NCBI RefSeq assembly: GCF_002979655.1
Contig: NZ_PCPG01000009.1
Span: forward strand, 1-64,000
Source of the DNA: Microbacterium sp. MYb45
GTDB lineage: Bacteria; Actinomycetota; Actinomycetes; Actinomycetales; Microbacteriaceae
Direction: 5' to 3'
Length of the DNA stretch: 64,000 nucleotides
The notes beneath the pieces were generated by a model that was not told where the DNA came from, did not search any database, and saw only the letters and a list, made by a program, of their open reading frames with translations. Position numbers and translations under genes: made by a program. Shown one piece after another: positions 45,902-54,237 of the stretch (position 1 is its first letter; each line of letters begins with the position of its first letter).

Positions 45902-46507
45902 GTGCTTCTCAGTGATCGCGACATCAAGGCAGAACTCGCATCCGGCCGCGTCGGCCTCGAACCGCACGAGCAGGAGATGGTCCAGCCGTCGAGCATCGAT
46001 GTGCGCCTGGACCGCTACTTCCGGCTGTTCGACAACCACAAGTATCCGTTCATCGATCCGTCGGTCGATCAGCCGGAGCTCACGCGTCTGATCGAGGTCG
46101 ACCCGGAGGAGCCGTTCATCCTGCACCCCGGCGAGTTCGCGCTCGGTGCCACCTACGAGCAGGTCACGCTGCCGGACGACATCGCCGCCCGCCTCGAGGG
46201 CAAGTCGTCGCTGGGGCGCCTCGGACTCATCACGCACTCGACGGCCGGCTTCATCGACCCGGGGTTCACCGGGCACGTGACGCTCGAGCTCGCGAATGTC
46301 GCGACCCTGCCGATCAAGCTGTGGCCGGGGATGAAGATCGGGCAGCTCTGCTTCTTCCGGCTCACCTCGCCCGCCGAGAACCCGTACGGCTCCGGTCCCT
46401 ACGGCAATCGGTACCAGGGGCAGCGCGGACCGACGGCCTCGCGGTCGTTCCAGAACTTCCATCGGACGGATGTCGGCGTGACCGACATCGGAGCAGTCGG
46501 AGGCTGA
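45902..46507 (+). CDS. dcd: dCTP deaminase
   Basis: A 201-residue enzyme converting dCTP to dUTP, possibly on to dUMP as in the bifunctional mycobacterial form. [12 protein letters not shown], the nucleotide-binding [21 protein letters not shown] and the catalytic Glu in HVTLELAN are all present; the C-terminal [14 protein letters not shown] closes the active site. GTG at 45902 begins 9 bases after the IclR stop. This is a housekeeping gene and not clearly part of the rhamnonate unit. Confidence 0.96.
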   Translation: MLLSDRDIKAELASGRVGLEPHEQEMVQPSSIDVRLDRYFRLFDNHKYPFIDPSVDQPELTRLIEVDPEEPFILHPGEFALGATYEQVTLPDDIAARLEGKSSLGRLGLITHSTAGFIDPGFTGHVTLELANVATLPIKLWPGMKIGQLCFFRLTSPAENPYGSGPYGNRYQGQRGPTASRSFQNFHRTDVGVTDIGAVGG

Positions 46508-46508
46508 C

Positions 46509-46985
46509 ATGACGGACGGCAGCGGCAGCACCCCGGAACAGCCGGTCACCCCCGAGGAGACGGCGGTCCCCGAGGAGGCGCTGATCCCGCCCGCCGATGC
46601 CGTCATCCCGCCGCCTCCGCCCGAGATCCCGATCCCCGAGGGACTGCTCACGCCGCCGCCGTCGGCCGACATCCCCGATGCGGATGTCGTGATCCCGCCG
46701 CCTCCGCCGGACACGCTGCGTCGCTCCGACCGGGTACGCCCGACGCCCCGCATCCTCGACGGCGAGGCGCCGGCCGCGGTGGCCGAGGACTGGGCGCAGC
46801 CGTCGGTCGCGCCCGAGGTCCCGACGTCCGGCGGCTACGGCGGGTTCGTGGCCGTGATCTTCGCGTTCCTGTTCCTGCTGCTCGTCGCCGCGATCGTCGT
46901 GATCGTGGTGCTGCTGAACACGGTCGGGCTGCCCTTCGCGGGCGGAGCCGTCGTGCCGCAGTCCGTCCTCGCGCTGCTGGTCTGA
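46509..46985 (+). CDS. Proline-rich protein with one membrane helix, unknown function
   Basis: A 158-residue protein starting one base after the dcd stop, so it is co-transcribed. Residues 1-110 are Pro/Glu/Ala-rich with repeats of IPPPPPE/D type, probably disordered and cytoplasmic. A single hydrophobic helix (VAVIFAFLFLLLVAAIVVIVVLL) is near residues 113-136, followed by a short tail. I recognise no family. Confidence 0.7.
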   Translation: MTDGSGSTPEQPVTPEETAVPEEALIPPADAVIPPPPPEIPIPEGLLTPPPSADIPDADVVIPPPPPDTLRRSDRVRPTPRILDGEAPAAVAEDWAQPSVAPEVPTSGGYGGFVAVIFAFLFLLLVAAIVVIVVLLNTVGLPFAGGAVVPQSVLALLV

Positions 46986-46992
46986 CGTCGCC

Positions 46993-48018
46993 TCAGGCCT
47001 TCGTCTGCCGCCGACGGAGCGCCGCCGATGCCACGGCGACCACGGTTCCGACGGCGACGCCGATCACGGTCTCGATCGCGCGGTCCTGCAGGAGCACGTC
47101 GACGGGCGTGGGCGCGGCGAGGTGCACCATCAGCAGGGCGAGCGGGGTGATGAACACCATCGCGATGCCGTAGTTGCGGCCGACGAACAGCTCGGCGGCC
47201 GCCTGCAGCAGCACCACGAGTGCGATGACGGCGAGTGGCGGCAGGTCGATCGCGAGCACTCCCGCTGCGACGAGGATGCCGAGGAGGGTGCCGACGAGGC
47301 GCTGGATGCCGCGGATCACACGGGCGTTGAGCTGGGGGCCGCTGACCGCGGCGACCGCACCGACCGCCGCCCAGTACCAGTGCGAGTCCATGATCAGGAA
47401 TCCCGCGAAGCCCGCACCCACGATCGCGACGGCGACGGTTGCGGCCATCTCCCACGCGATCGGTCCCACAGGCTGCCGGGACCGGGGCGGCGCCTCCTGC
47501 GTGCCGCGCGTGAACAGGCCGATGATCGCGCTGACGGCGAGGCCGAACAGCACGCTCGCGCCGCCGACCAGGAGCACGTCGCCGAAAGAGGCTGCCGTCG
47601 CGGGGATGGTGGCGCACGCGCCGACCGCGAACACCGGGAACAGCGGCCCGGGCGGGTGCCAGCGCATCGTGTACGCGAGCAGGGTGACGGCCGAGGCGAT
47701 GACGGCGAGCACGAGGATGCTGACGGCGGCGGGAGCGGACGCGACCGAGAGCGCGGTGCCGATGAGCATCGCGGCGAGCAGGACTCCGCCGGCGCTCGCC
47801 TGCATCCGGATGCGGTCGCGGAACACGTCGTGGCGACCGTACAGCGCGGCGAAGGCGCCGAAGCTGGCGTAGATGCTCAGGTCGAGACGCCCCAGCATCC
47901 ACAGCACGAGGAGGGGCACCGCCACGCTGATCGCGGCCCGGAGAGCCACGCGATGATCACCCTGGTGCGGTCCGACGCGCAGGACGCCTGTCCACACTCG
48001 TCCCTGGGAATCCGCCAC
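46993..48018 (-). CDS. FUSC-family membrane protein (aromatic acid exporter-like)
   Basis: A 341-residue protein with about ten hydrophobic segments in two sets. The block GPQLNARVIRGIQRLVGTLLGILVA with the following VELLQAAAELFVGRNYG-like stretch is that of FUSC/ArAE transporters, which export aromatic acids. It ends in RRRQ. It is convergent to the proline-rich gene and starts with GTG. The substrate is unknown. Confidence 0.85.
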   Translation of the reverse strand: MADSQGRVWTGVLRVGPHQGDHRVALRAAISVAVPLLVLWMLGRLDLSIYASFGAFAALYGRHDVFRDRIRMQASAGGVLLAAMLIGTALSVASAPAAVSILVLAVIASAVTLLAYTMRWHPPGPLFPVFAVGACATIPATAASFGDVLLVGGASVLFGLAVSAIIGLFTRGTQEAPPRSRQPVGPIAWEMAATVAVAIVGAGFAGFLIMDSHWYWAAVGAVAAVSGPQLNARVIRGIQRLVGTLLGILVAAGVLAIDLPPLAVIALVVLLQAAAELFVGRNYGIAMVFITPLALLMVHLAAPTPVDVLLQDRAIETVIGVAVGTVVAVASAALRRRQTKA

Positions 48019-48062
48019 CGATCCAGCCTACGTCCGACGGCGACCGGGCCGAAGCCGAGGTG

Positions 48063-48467
48063 CTACGCGTGCGACGCGCGCAGGAGCGTCAGGCTCCGTT
48101 CGAGGACGACGTTCAGCACGCGGGTCGCAGTCTCCGCTTCCTCGTCTTCGATCCCGTGCCACAGGGGTGCGGTGAGGGCGGCGATCTCCTGACCGATCTC
48201 GGCGACCAGGGCGCTGCCCGCGGGAGTGAGCGCAGTGTCGGTGAGGAGCCCGCGGTCGCGCAGAGCGGCGGTGAGTCGGCCGGCATCCGGATCGTGGAGC
48301 CGCTCGGTGACGAAGCCGTCGAGGTCGTGGGCGCCGTCGAACTGCGAGGCGAGTCGCAGCGTCACCCACTCGCGTTCGGTGAGGTCGCGGCCGACGAGGA
48401 CGCTCTGGAGCAGGGCGTTCAGCGCCTTCTCCGTCTGGCCGATGAGTTGAGGACCGAAGGGGATCAT
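48063..48467 (-). CDS. MarR-like winged-helix regulator
   Basis: A 134-residue protein. It begins IPFGPQLIGQTEKALNALL and shows LTEREWVTLRLASQ then LRDRGLLTDTALTPAGSALVAEI, the winged-helix order of MarR relatives. It is third in the leftward operon after the MFS pump and the imine reductase, suggesting it senses a substrate of that pair. GGAG lies before the ATG at 48467. Confidence 0.8.
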   Translation of the reverse strand: MIPFGPQLIGQTEKALNALLQSVLVGRDLTEREWVTLRLASQFDGAHDLDGFVTERLHDPDAGRLTAALRDRGLLTDTALTPAGSALVAEIGQEIAALTAPLWHGIEDEEAETATRVLNVVLERSLTLLRASHA

Positions 48468-48523
48468 GGATTCTCCGTATCGTTGGTGTTGATTTCGTTG
48501 GTCTGTGAAGTGGGTGATTTCGC

Positions 48524-49393
48524 TCACGCGTGGCCGAGCAGCTCGAACAGGCTCGAGAACCCTTCGTCGCCGTGGCCGTCTGCGATCCGTCGATCCATCA
48601 GCCGCTTGACCTCGCGCATGCGCAGGGTGTCGACGCCGAGGGACTCGCGGTGGCTGATCAGGTCGTCCATCAGTGCGGCCTGCACGGTGAGCGAACCGAG
48701 GTCGGGCCCGTACTCCCCACTCGCGACGGCGGTGCCGAAGGCCTGCACCAGCGGCACGTAGCCGCCGACCGACCCGGCGACGCGGTCGGCGAACCCCTCG
48801 ACGTCGGCGCCCTCCGCCTTCACGAGCGCGAACGTGTGCAGCAGGCCGAGGAGGAACTCGTAGCCGACCGCCACCTGGGCCAGGAACTCGACGGAAGCGA
48901 GCCCCGCATCCTCGCCGTAGTACGTGAGGGTGCCGAGGTCTTCCCACACCTCGTGGTGAGCGTCGAAGCCGTCGCGATCGCCGCTGAACGACAACAGGAA
49001 GTTCGGCCTGCCGACATCCGAGGGGTCTCCCAGGATGCCGCCGTCCACGTACTTCGCGCCGCGCGTGCGGGCCCATTCCGCGATGCTTCGCGCCTGCGCG
49101 GGGGAGCCGCTGGTGACGTTCACGATGACTTTTCCCTCCACCGCCGCGTCGAGTGTTCCGACGACCGCATCCACCGCGCCGCTGTCGAGCAGGCAGACGA
49201 TGACGAGCGGGCTCGCCGCCACGGCATCCGCTGCCGTATGGGCGACCTCGGCGCCGGCCGCGGCCAGCGGGTCGGCCTTGCTCGCTGTGCGGTTCCAGAC
49301 GGTCGTGGAGTGACCGCGGTCGAGAAGGGCCTTCGCGATCGCGGAGCCCATCTCGCCGAGGCCGATCACGGTGACCCGGGTTTTCGTTTCCAT
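48524..49393 (-). CDS. NAD(P)-dependent oxidoreductase, imine reductase type
   Basis: A 289-residue beta-hydroxyacid-dehydrogenase-fold enzyme. The cofactor site is VTVIGLGEMGSAIAKAL with VWNRT at the end of strand 2, which favours NADPH. NVTSGSPAQARSIAEWA is characteristic of imine reductases rather than hydroxyisobutyrate dehydrogenases. The C-terminal half is a long-helix dimerisation domain. It lies 18 bases after the MFS gene and is probably switched on by SoxR. The natural substrate is unknown. Confidence 0.85.
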   Translation of the reverse strand: METKTRVTVIGLGEMGSAIAKALLDRGHSTTVWNRTASKADPLAAAGAEVAHTAADAVAASPLVIVCLLDSGAVDAVVGTLDAAVEGKVIVNVTSGSPAQARSIAEWARTRGAKYVDGGILGDPSDVGRPNFLLSFSGDRDGFDAHHEVWEDLGTLTYYGEDAGLASVEFLAQVAVGYEFLLGLLHTFALVKAEGADVEGFADRVAGSVGGYVPLVQAFGTAVASGEYGPDLGSLTVQAALMDDLISHRESLGVDTLRMREVKRLMDRRIADGHGDEGFSSLFELLGHA

Positions 49394-49411
49394 GGTGAGG
49401 TTTCCTTTCCG

Positions 49412-50851
49412 TCAGTCGGACGCCGTAGTGGCGGGCTGCTCGTCGTCGCGGGTGAGTCCGATGCCCCAGCTCGCACCGCGCGCGATGAAGGCTCCGAGAA
49501 CGGTGACGCCCGCGAACACGAGCATCAGCAGGCGGGCGGCATCCACGACGTCCGGCATCGCGAGGTTGACGAGGACCCCGGCCATCGCCGAGCTGAACGC
49601 GCTCGCGATGATGAAGACGGTGTTGACCGCCGCGGCCGCCTTGGCGCCCTCCTCCTCGCCCGACGTGCTGCCGAGCGCGGCGACGGTCAGGTGCGGGAAC
49701 CCGAGGCCGATGCCGGCGCCGGCGAGGAACAGTGTCGCGAACCAGAGTGCGATCACGACCGCGGAGGGGCCCTCATGCTGGAGCAGACCGTACGCGGCGA
49801 GGCCGACGGCGACGACGACCGGACCGAGGGTGATGAGCACGCGGCGCGAGCGGATGCCGGTGGCATTCGCCGTGAACACCTGGGTGATCGACCAGCCGAG
49901 GGACAGGGCGGCGCCGAGCAGGCCGGCGACGAACGGCATCAGTCCGCCGATCTCCTGGCCGAAGAGCGGGATGAACGCCTCGGTGCCGATCGCGAACGCC
50001 AGGACAGCGACCGTGACGTAGACCCAGCCCAGCGAGGAGCCCGGGGCGAACGTGACCCGGGGGAGGATGCCGGTGCGCCCGCGGCGCTCGTGACGCAGGA
50101 ACCATGCGCCCAGGACGACCCCGACCACGATGGCGACCCCGGTGCCGAGACCGCTGGGGACGACGCTCGCGATGCCCACCGCGGCGACGCCGCCGGAGAG
50201 GAGTACGAGGGATCCCCACGGCACCGATTCGCTCGAGCGGGCTCGGGCGGTCCTCGGCAGGGCGCGCACCACGACGATGCCGATCAGCGCGGAGACGACG
50301 GCGAGACCGACGAACGTCACCCGCCAGGCGTCCAGCTGCGCGAACACGCCGCCCACGACGGGGCCGACGATGTTGCCGACGCCCCACATCGCCGAGACGA
50401 GTGCGGCGCCTCGAGCCCAGAGGCGCTCGGGCAGGGCGCGCTGGATGAGCGCGTAGCCGAGTCCTGCGAGCAGTCCGCCGCCGAGGCCCTGCACGGCGCG
50501 GCCGGAGAGCAGCGCCCACATCCACGGGCTCGCCGCGCACAGCAGTGAGCCGAGCGCGAACAGGCCGAGCGCGAGCAGGTAGGCGCGCACGGCGCCCTGC
50601 TGTGTGAGGATCCGGCTCACCATCATCGAGCTGACGACCGATGCCAGGAGGAAGGTCATCATGGTCCACGCGTAGAACTCCGCGCCGCCGATGTCGCCGA
50701 CGATCGTGGGGAGCAGGCTGGTCGTGAGATACACATTGCTCGCCTCGAGCAGCACGCCTCCCGCGAGGACCGAGGCGATCGGGGCGTAGCGGCTGCCGAG
50801 GAGTTCGCGCCAGCTCCCCGCGGTGGCGGTGCGCTCGGGGGTGTGCGTCAT
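49412..50851 (-). CDS. MFS efflux transporter, SoxR-linked
   Basis: A 479-residue 14-helix MFS protein. It starts SVLAGGVLLEASNVYLTTSLLPTIVGDIGG, keeps RAVQGLGGGLLAGLGYALIQ (helix 4) and GNIVGPVVGG (motif C of exporters). It is the first gene of the leftward operon with the imine reductase and MarR genes. A SoxR box with promoter lies 80-100 bases upstream, so redox-active compounds are likely inducers and perhaps substrates. Confidence 0.9.
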   Translation of the reverse strand: MTHTPERTATAGSWRELLGSRYAPIASVLAGGVLLEASNVYLTTSLLPTIVGDIGGAEFYAWTMMTFLLASVVSSMMVSRILTQQGAVRAYLLALGLFALGSLLCAASPWMWALLSGRAVQGLGGGLLAGLGYALIQRALPERLWARGAALVSAMWGVGNIVGPVVGGVFAQLDAWRVTFVGLAVVSALIGIVVVRALPRTARARSSESVPWGSLVLLSGGVAAVGIASVVPSGLGTGVAIVVGVVLGAWFLRHERRGRTGILPRVTFAPGSSLGWVYVTVAVLAFAIGTEAFIPLFGQEIGGLMPFVAGLLGAALSLGWSITQVFTANATGIRSRRVLITLGPVVVAVGLAAYGLLQHEGPSAVVIALWFATLFLAGAGIGLGFPHLTVAALGSTSGEEEGAKAAAAVNTVFIIASAFSSAMAGVLVNLAMPDVVDAARLLMLVFAGVTVLGAFIARGASWGIGLTRDDEQPATTASD

Positions 50852-50930
50852 GGGGTGCCCTTCGTGACGTCGGAGCAGGCGGTCATCCGCCCGGTGGCGC
50901 CGTTCCTCGGCGGCCGATCGTCACGCTAAT

Positions 50931-50952
50931 ACCTCGAGTAAACTCGAGGTCA
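50931..50952 (-). promoter_or_regulatory. SoxR box in a long-spacer promoter
   Basis: ACCTCGAGT-AA-ACTCGAGGT (50931-50950) has perfect 9-base arms and matches the CCTCAAGTTAACTTGAGG form of known SoxR sites. On the minus strand it sits between -35 TTGACC (50947-50952) and TAGCGT 19 bases on. That is the overlong spacer expected of MerR-class activation, pointing toward the MFS gene. Confidence 0.85.
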
Positions 50953-50965
50953 AGAGGGGGTGCGG

Positions 50966-51406
50966 ATGTCTTTGGAACCCGATGATCTGCTGCCGATCGG
51001 CGAGGTCGTCCGCCGCAGCGGCGTGCCGGCGACGGCCCTGCACTTCTATGAGCAGCTCGGACTCATCGTCTCGACGCGGACCGCGGGAAATCAGCGCCGC
51101 TACCGTCGGCACATGCTGCGACGGATCTCACTGATCGTGGTCGCCAAGCGCCTCGGCATCCCCCTCACCGACGTGCACGAGGTGTTCGAGAGCCTGCCGA
51201 CGGATGAGCCGCCCTCGCAGCACGACTGGCAGCGCGTGGCGAAGCTGTGGCGCGAGCAGCTCGACCTCCGCCGCACGCAGCTCGAGCACCTGCGGCGCGA
51301 GCTCACCGGATGCATCGGCTGCGGCTGCCTGTCGATGAAGGCGTGCCGTCTGCTGAACCCCGAGGATGCGCTCGGCACCGACGGACCGGGACCGCGCCGC
51401 ATCTGA
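50966..51406 (+). CDS. soxR: Redox-sensing activator SoxR
   Basis: A 146-residue MerR-family protein. The helix-turn-helix is LLPIGEVVRRSGVPATALHFYEQLGLI-like at the N-terminus. The [2Fe-2S] cluster motif C-x2-C-x-C-x5-C is complete (CIGCGCLSMKAC, cysteines about 116, 119, 121 and 127). It activates target genes when its cluster is oxidised by redox-active compounds. ATG 50966 has GAGGGGG 5 bases before; GTG 50960 would overlap that site. The palindromic box is 15 bases upstream, so it controls the divergent operon and itself. Confidence 0.95.
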   Translation: MSLEPDDLLPIGEVVRRSGVPATALHFYEQLGLIVSTRTAGNQRRYRRHMLRRISLIVVAKRLGIPLTDVHEVFESLPTDEPPSQHDWQRVAKLWREQLDLRRTQLEHLRRELTGCIGCGCLSMKACRLLNPEDALGTDGPGPRRI

Positions 51407-51450
51407 CAGCGGGGATCGCTGGGGTGAGTCTCGGCTGGCGTGTGCGAGTC

Positions 51451-51855
51451 TCAGGAGGTCGCTGCTGGCAGGGCTTCCGGTGCGGCGGGCGCGTCTGCTG
51501 TCTCGGCGGCCCGCTGCCGACCGGCGTAGAGCGTGCCCCAGCGGGTCAACTCCGTGAGCAGCTGCCCGGAGCTCGCGCCGAGTTCGCTGAGCCGGTACTC
51601 GACCTTGGGCGGCACCTCGCGGTACACGGTGCGGGTGATGAGGCCGTCTTCCTCGAGCTCCCGCAGCTGACGGGTGAGCACGCGCGCGGTCGGGTTCTCG
51701 AGCAGGCGTCCGAGCTCGCCGAAGCGCAGCACCTCGTGCTCGCCGAGCAGGGTCAGGATGCTCGGTTTCCAGGCGCCGCCGAGCACCGCGATCGACACCT
51801 CGGCGTCGCAGGTCTCGGTCCAGTCGCGGATGATCCGCTCGGTCTTCTCCCGCAC
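51451..51855 (-). CDS. HxlR-family transcriptional regulator
   Basis: A 134-residue winged-helix protein: LGGAWKPSILTLLGEHEVLRFGEL, then NPTARVLTRQLRELEEDGLI and the wing VPPKVEYRLSELG. It has a single Cys near residue 16 in ETCDAEVSI, the place used for thiol or quinone sensing in some HxlR proteins. It is divergent from the MFS gene at 51944, with two palindromes between them, so it probably represses that pump. Confidence 0.9.
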   Translation of the reverse strand: MREKTERIIRDWTETCDAEVSIAVLGGAWKPSILTLLGEHEVLRFGELGRLLENPTARVLTRQLRELEEDGLITRTVYREVPPKVEYRLSELGASSGQLLTELTRWGTLYAGRQRAAETADAPAAPEALPAATS

Positions 51856-51884
51856 GGCACGGCTCCCTTGGTATCCGAACTGTC

Positions 51885-51936
51885 AGTACGTATCAGAAAT
51901 GACCGTACTTGTGGCTTCTGTCTGTACTTTACAGAC
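51885..51936. promoter_or_regulatory. Two palindromes between HxlR and MFS genes
   Basis: AGTACG (51885-51890) and CGTACT (51904-51909) form a spaced repeat; GTCTGTA-CTT-TACAGAC (51920-51936) is a perfect 17-bp repeat ending 7 bases before the MFS start. Both are candidates for HxlR binding. The second would block transcription or translation of the MFS gene. Confidence 0.6.
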
Positions 51937-51943
51937 TGAGACC

Positions 51944-53287
51944 GTGACCAACACCCCCACTCTCGACGGCACTCGCTCCTCCCTTCGCCTCTGGTTCGCG
52001 ATGGTCCCCCTCCTCCTCGGGGTGCTCATCGGCGCCCTCGCGATCAGCAGCGTCTCGACCGCCCTTCCCGCGATCCGCGGCGAGCTGGACCTGACCGACA
52101 CCGAGGGCCTCTGGCTGGTCGACGTATACGCGCTGTCGTTGGCCGCGACGCTGATCGTCGCCGCGCGGATCGGTGATGCGTTCGGGCGCAAGACCATCAT
52201 CCTGATCGGCCTGGCCGGTTTCGCCGTCCTCAACGTGATCGGCGGGCTCGCCGGCAGCGGCCTGCTGCTCATCGTCGTGCGGGCGCTGCTCGGTGTCGCC
52301 GAGGCCTTCGTCATCGCGGGCGTGGTCGCGACGATCGGCGCCAAGTTCCAGGCGCGCGAACGCGTGCTCGCCTACGGCCTGTGGACGGCGACCTTCGGCA
52401 CGGGTAGCGCGCTCGGGCCCGTGCTCGGCGGAGTGCTGGCCGAGGGTCCGGGATGGCGCTGGCTGCTGCTCGGCAGCGTTCCGCTCGCGGTGATCGCCGC
52501 GGCGCTGGCTCTGTGGCTCGTGCCCGACTCGCGCAGCTCGCAGCGCCCGTCCTGGGACCTCCCCAGCATCCTGTCGTCGATCGTCGCGCTCGGTGCGCTC
52601 GTCTTCGCGCTGCATGAGGCCCTCGCGGCGCCGATGTCGGCGGTGGTCGCCGCGGTGATCGCGATCCTGAGCCTGGTGTTCTTCGTGCGCCGGCAGCGAC
52701 GACTCCGTGATCCGCTCATCGACATGCGGCTGTTCCGGGTGTCGGGATTCAGCCCCGCGATCATCCGCATCATCGTGAGCAGCGGAGTGTCGTCGGCCTC
52801 GGTGCTGCTGGTGAGCCTGCATCTGCAGGACTCGCGCGGGCAGAGCGCGGCCGAGGCGGGCATCGCCCTGCTGCCGCAGGCGGTGGCGATCGCGATCGGC
52901 GGTGTCGTGGCGCCCGTGGCGCTGCGCTGGCTGTCGGCGAACGCCCTCACCGTCCTGGCGTTGATGTTGCAGGCCGTCGGGCTCGTCTGGCTCGCACTCG
53001 ACCCCGCGATCGTGGCGATCCCGCTCGTGCTCGTCGGGCTCGGGTTCGGCGTCGGCGCCACCCTCGCCGCGACGGCGCTGTTCGAGGTGACGACCGAGGA
53101 TCAGGCCGGCCAGGTCGGCGCGATCCAGGAGGTGGGGTTCGCGCTCGGCGGCGGGCTCGGCATCGCGGTGTTCGGCACCATCGCCGCCGTGCTGGTGACG
53201 GGCGGTTTCGTGGCGGCGGTGCTCGTGGCGGCCGTCGTGGTCACGGCTGCTGCGCTGCTCCCGCTGGCGCGCCGCACTGTGCGTTGA
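51944..53287 (+). CDS. MFS efflux transporter, HxlR-linked
   Basis: A 447-residue MFS protein of the DHA2 group. LLLGVLIGALAISSVSTALPAIRGEL is helix 1, ARIGDAFGRKTIIL the helix 2-3 motif and LGPVLGGVLAEGPGWRWLLL the exporter motif C with following helix. GTG 51944 lacks a good ribosome site and lies very close to TACTTT (51925-51930), so the message may be leaderless. The substrate is unknown; HxlR control suggests an electrophile or drug. Confidence 0.88.
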   Translation: MTNTPTLDGTRSSLRLWFAMVPLLLGVLIGALAISSVSTALPAIRGELDLTDTEGLWLVDVYALSLAATLIVAARIGDAFGRKTIILIGLAGFAVLNVIGGLAGSGLLLIVVRALLGVAEAFVIAGVVATIGAKFQARERVLAYGLWTATFGTGSALGPVLGGVLAEGPGWRWLLLGSVPLAVIAAALALWLVPDSRSSQRPSWDLPSILSSIVALGALVFALHEALAAPMSAVVAAVIAILSLVFFVRRQRRLRDPLIDMRLFRVSGFSPAIIRIIVSSGVSSASVLLVSLHLQDSRGQSAAEAGIALLPQAVAIAIGGVVAPVALRWLSANALTVLALMLQAVGLVWLALDPAIVAIPLVLVGLGFGVGATLAATALFEVTTEDQAGQVGAIQEVGFALGGGLGIAVFGTIAAVLVTGGFVAAVLVAAVVVTAAALLPLARRTVR

Positions 53288-53304
53288 TCTGCCGCTGACA
53301 GCGA

Positions 53305-53339
53305 GAAGCGCCCCACTCGGCTGTCGGGTGGGGCGCTTC
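53305..53339. terminator. Bidirectional terminator hairpin
   Basis: GAAGCGCCCCAC (53305-53316) pairs perfectly with GTGGGGCGCTTC (53328-53339), an 11-base loop between. It lies between the convergent MFS and His-rich regulator genes. Confidence 0.85.
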
Positions 53340-53357
53340 GTGATGGGTGACGGCAGG

Positions 53358-54134
53358 TCAGGCGTCACGACCGCGGGTGAAGCCCGCGTCGAAGCCGCGC
53401 TCGAAGGCGTGCTGAGCGATGCGCTCGGCACGGTGCGGACCGTGTCCACGGTGGCCGTGGTGTCCGTGGCCCCGGTCGTCGTGACCGTGGTCGCCGTGCC
53501 CGGGGTGTCCGTGCCCGCGGCCGTGACCGCGGTGCCCGGGTCCCGCTTCGCCGTGGCGGCAGCCGTGCTCAGCGTCCCGATCCGGACCGAAGCCGTGCTC
53601 CGCATCCGGACCGAAGCCGTGCTCGGGTCCGTGGCCGAAGCCGCGGCCGAACGGACGCCCGAAGCCGCGCGGGAATCCGCGTCCGTGGCGGGGGCCGCCG
53701 AAGCCGTGCCGACGGCCGCGGGGAAGAGGGGTCTCCTCGTCCCATCCGAAGGCGCGAGCGATCTTCTCGAGCGAGGCGAGCGTGGTGGCCATCTCCTCGT
53801 CGGAGACGGCGCTCGACACCTTCGCGCGGATGCCGTCGACGATGGTGCCGAGGCGATCCTTCGCCGCACGGCCCTCGTCGGTGAGCGTCCAGCCGTCGCC
53901 CTCGGGGGCGACCCAGCCGCGCTCGACGAGTCGGTGCAGCTTGTGCTCGTTCAGCGGGCGGTCCGTCGTGACGGTGCCGTCGACGATGTTGAGGATCCGC
54001 CAGTCGCGGCGGCTGGCGTGCTCGCCGTCGAAGGCGGCGGCGAACTCGGCCGCCATCAGGCGGTCGGCGGCCTTCAGCCAGTAGCCGAAGGGGCGGGTGG
54101 TGTTCTCGGGGTTCTGTGATTCAGAGGTGTTCAT
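53358..54134 (-). CDS. MarR-like regulator with His/Gly-rich C-terminal tail
   Basis: A 258-residue protein in two parts. Residues 1-135 are winged-helix: FGYWLKAADRLMAAEF, DWRILNIVDGTVTTDRPLNEHKLHRLVERGWV, then WTLTDEGRAAKDRL. Residues 140-258 are Gly, Arg and His-rich with about 20 His in GHGH-like repeats and a single Cys, a composition that could bind Ni, Zn, Co or Cu. It is divergent from another MarR-type gene that also has a His/Gly-rich stretch. A metal-sensing role is inferred from composition only. Confidence 0.8.
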   Translation of the reverse strand: MNTSESQNPENTTRPFGYWLKAADRLMAAEFAAAFDGEHASRRDWRILNIVDGTVTTDRPLNEHKLHRLVERGWVAPEGDGWTLTDEGRAAKDRLGTIVDGIRAKVSSAVSDEEMATTLASLEKIARAFGWDEETPLPRGRRHGFGGPRHGRGFPRGFGRPFGRGFGHGPEHGFGPDAEHGFGPDRDAEHGCRHGEAGPGHRGHGRGHGHPGHGDHGHDDRGHGHHGHRGHGPHRAERIAQHAFERGFDAGFTRGRDA

Positions 54135-54154
54135 GGAAAGTCCTTAGTTGTCAG

Positions 54155-54231
54155 TGTGCATGTGAATGTCACAGTGCATGTACATGTAGTGTGACATGGA
54201 GTCCCAATGCATGTCAAGTCGCATGTAAAAT
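54155..54231. promoter_or_regulatory. Repeat-dense operator region between two MarR-type genes
   Basis: GCATGT occurs four times in about 75 bases. CATGTACATG (54177-54186) is a perfect palindrome and TGACATG (54192-54198) pairs with CATGTCA (54210-54216). TAAAAT (54226-54231) ends 6 bases before the GTG at 54238, which implies a leaderless rightward message. The layout suggests several repressor dimers controlling both genes. Confidence 0.7.
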
Positions 54232-54237
54232 CGAACG

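Noticed and set aside
48530..50548. 672-residue plus-strand frame opposite the imine reductase and MFS genes
   Set aside because: Low-complexity Arg/Asp/Gly/Glu sequence, the antisense of two well-supported genes.
54135..54237. Possible CRISPR-like repeat cluster (repeated GCATGT)
   Set aside because: Repeats are only 6-10 bases with irregular spacing and no cas gene nearby; they read as regulator half-sites.
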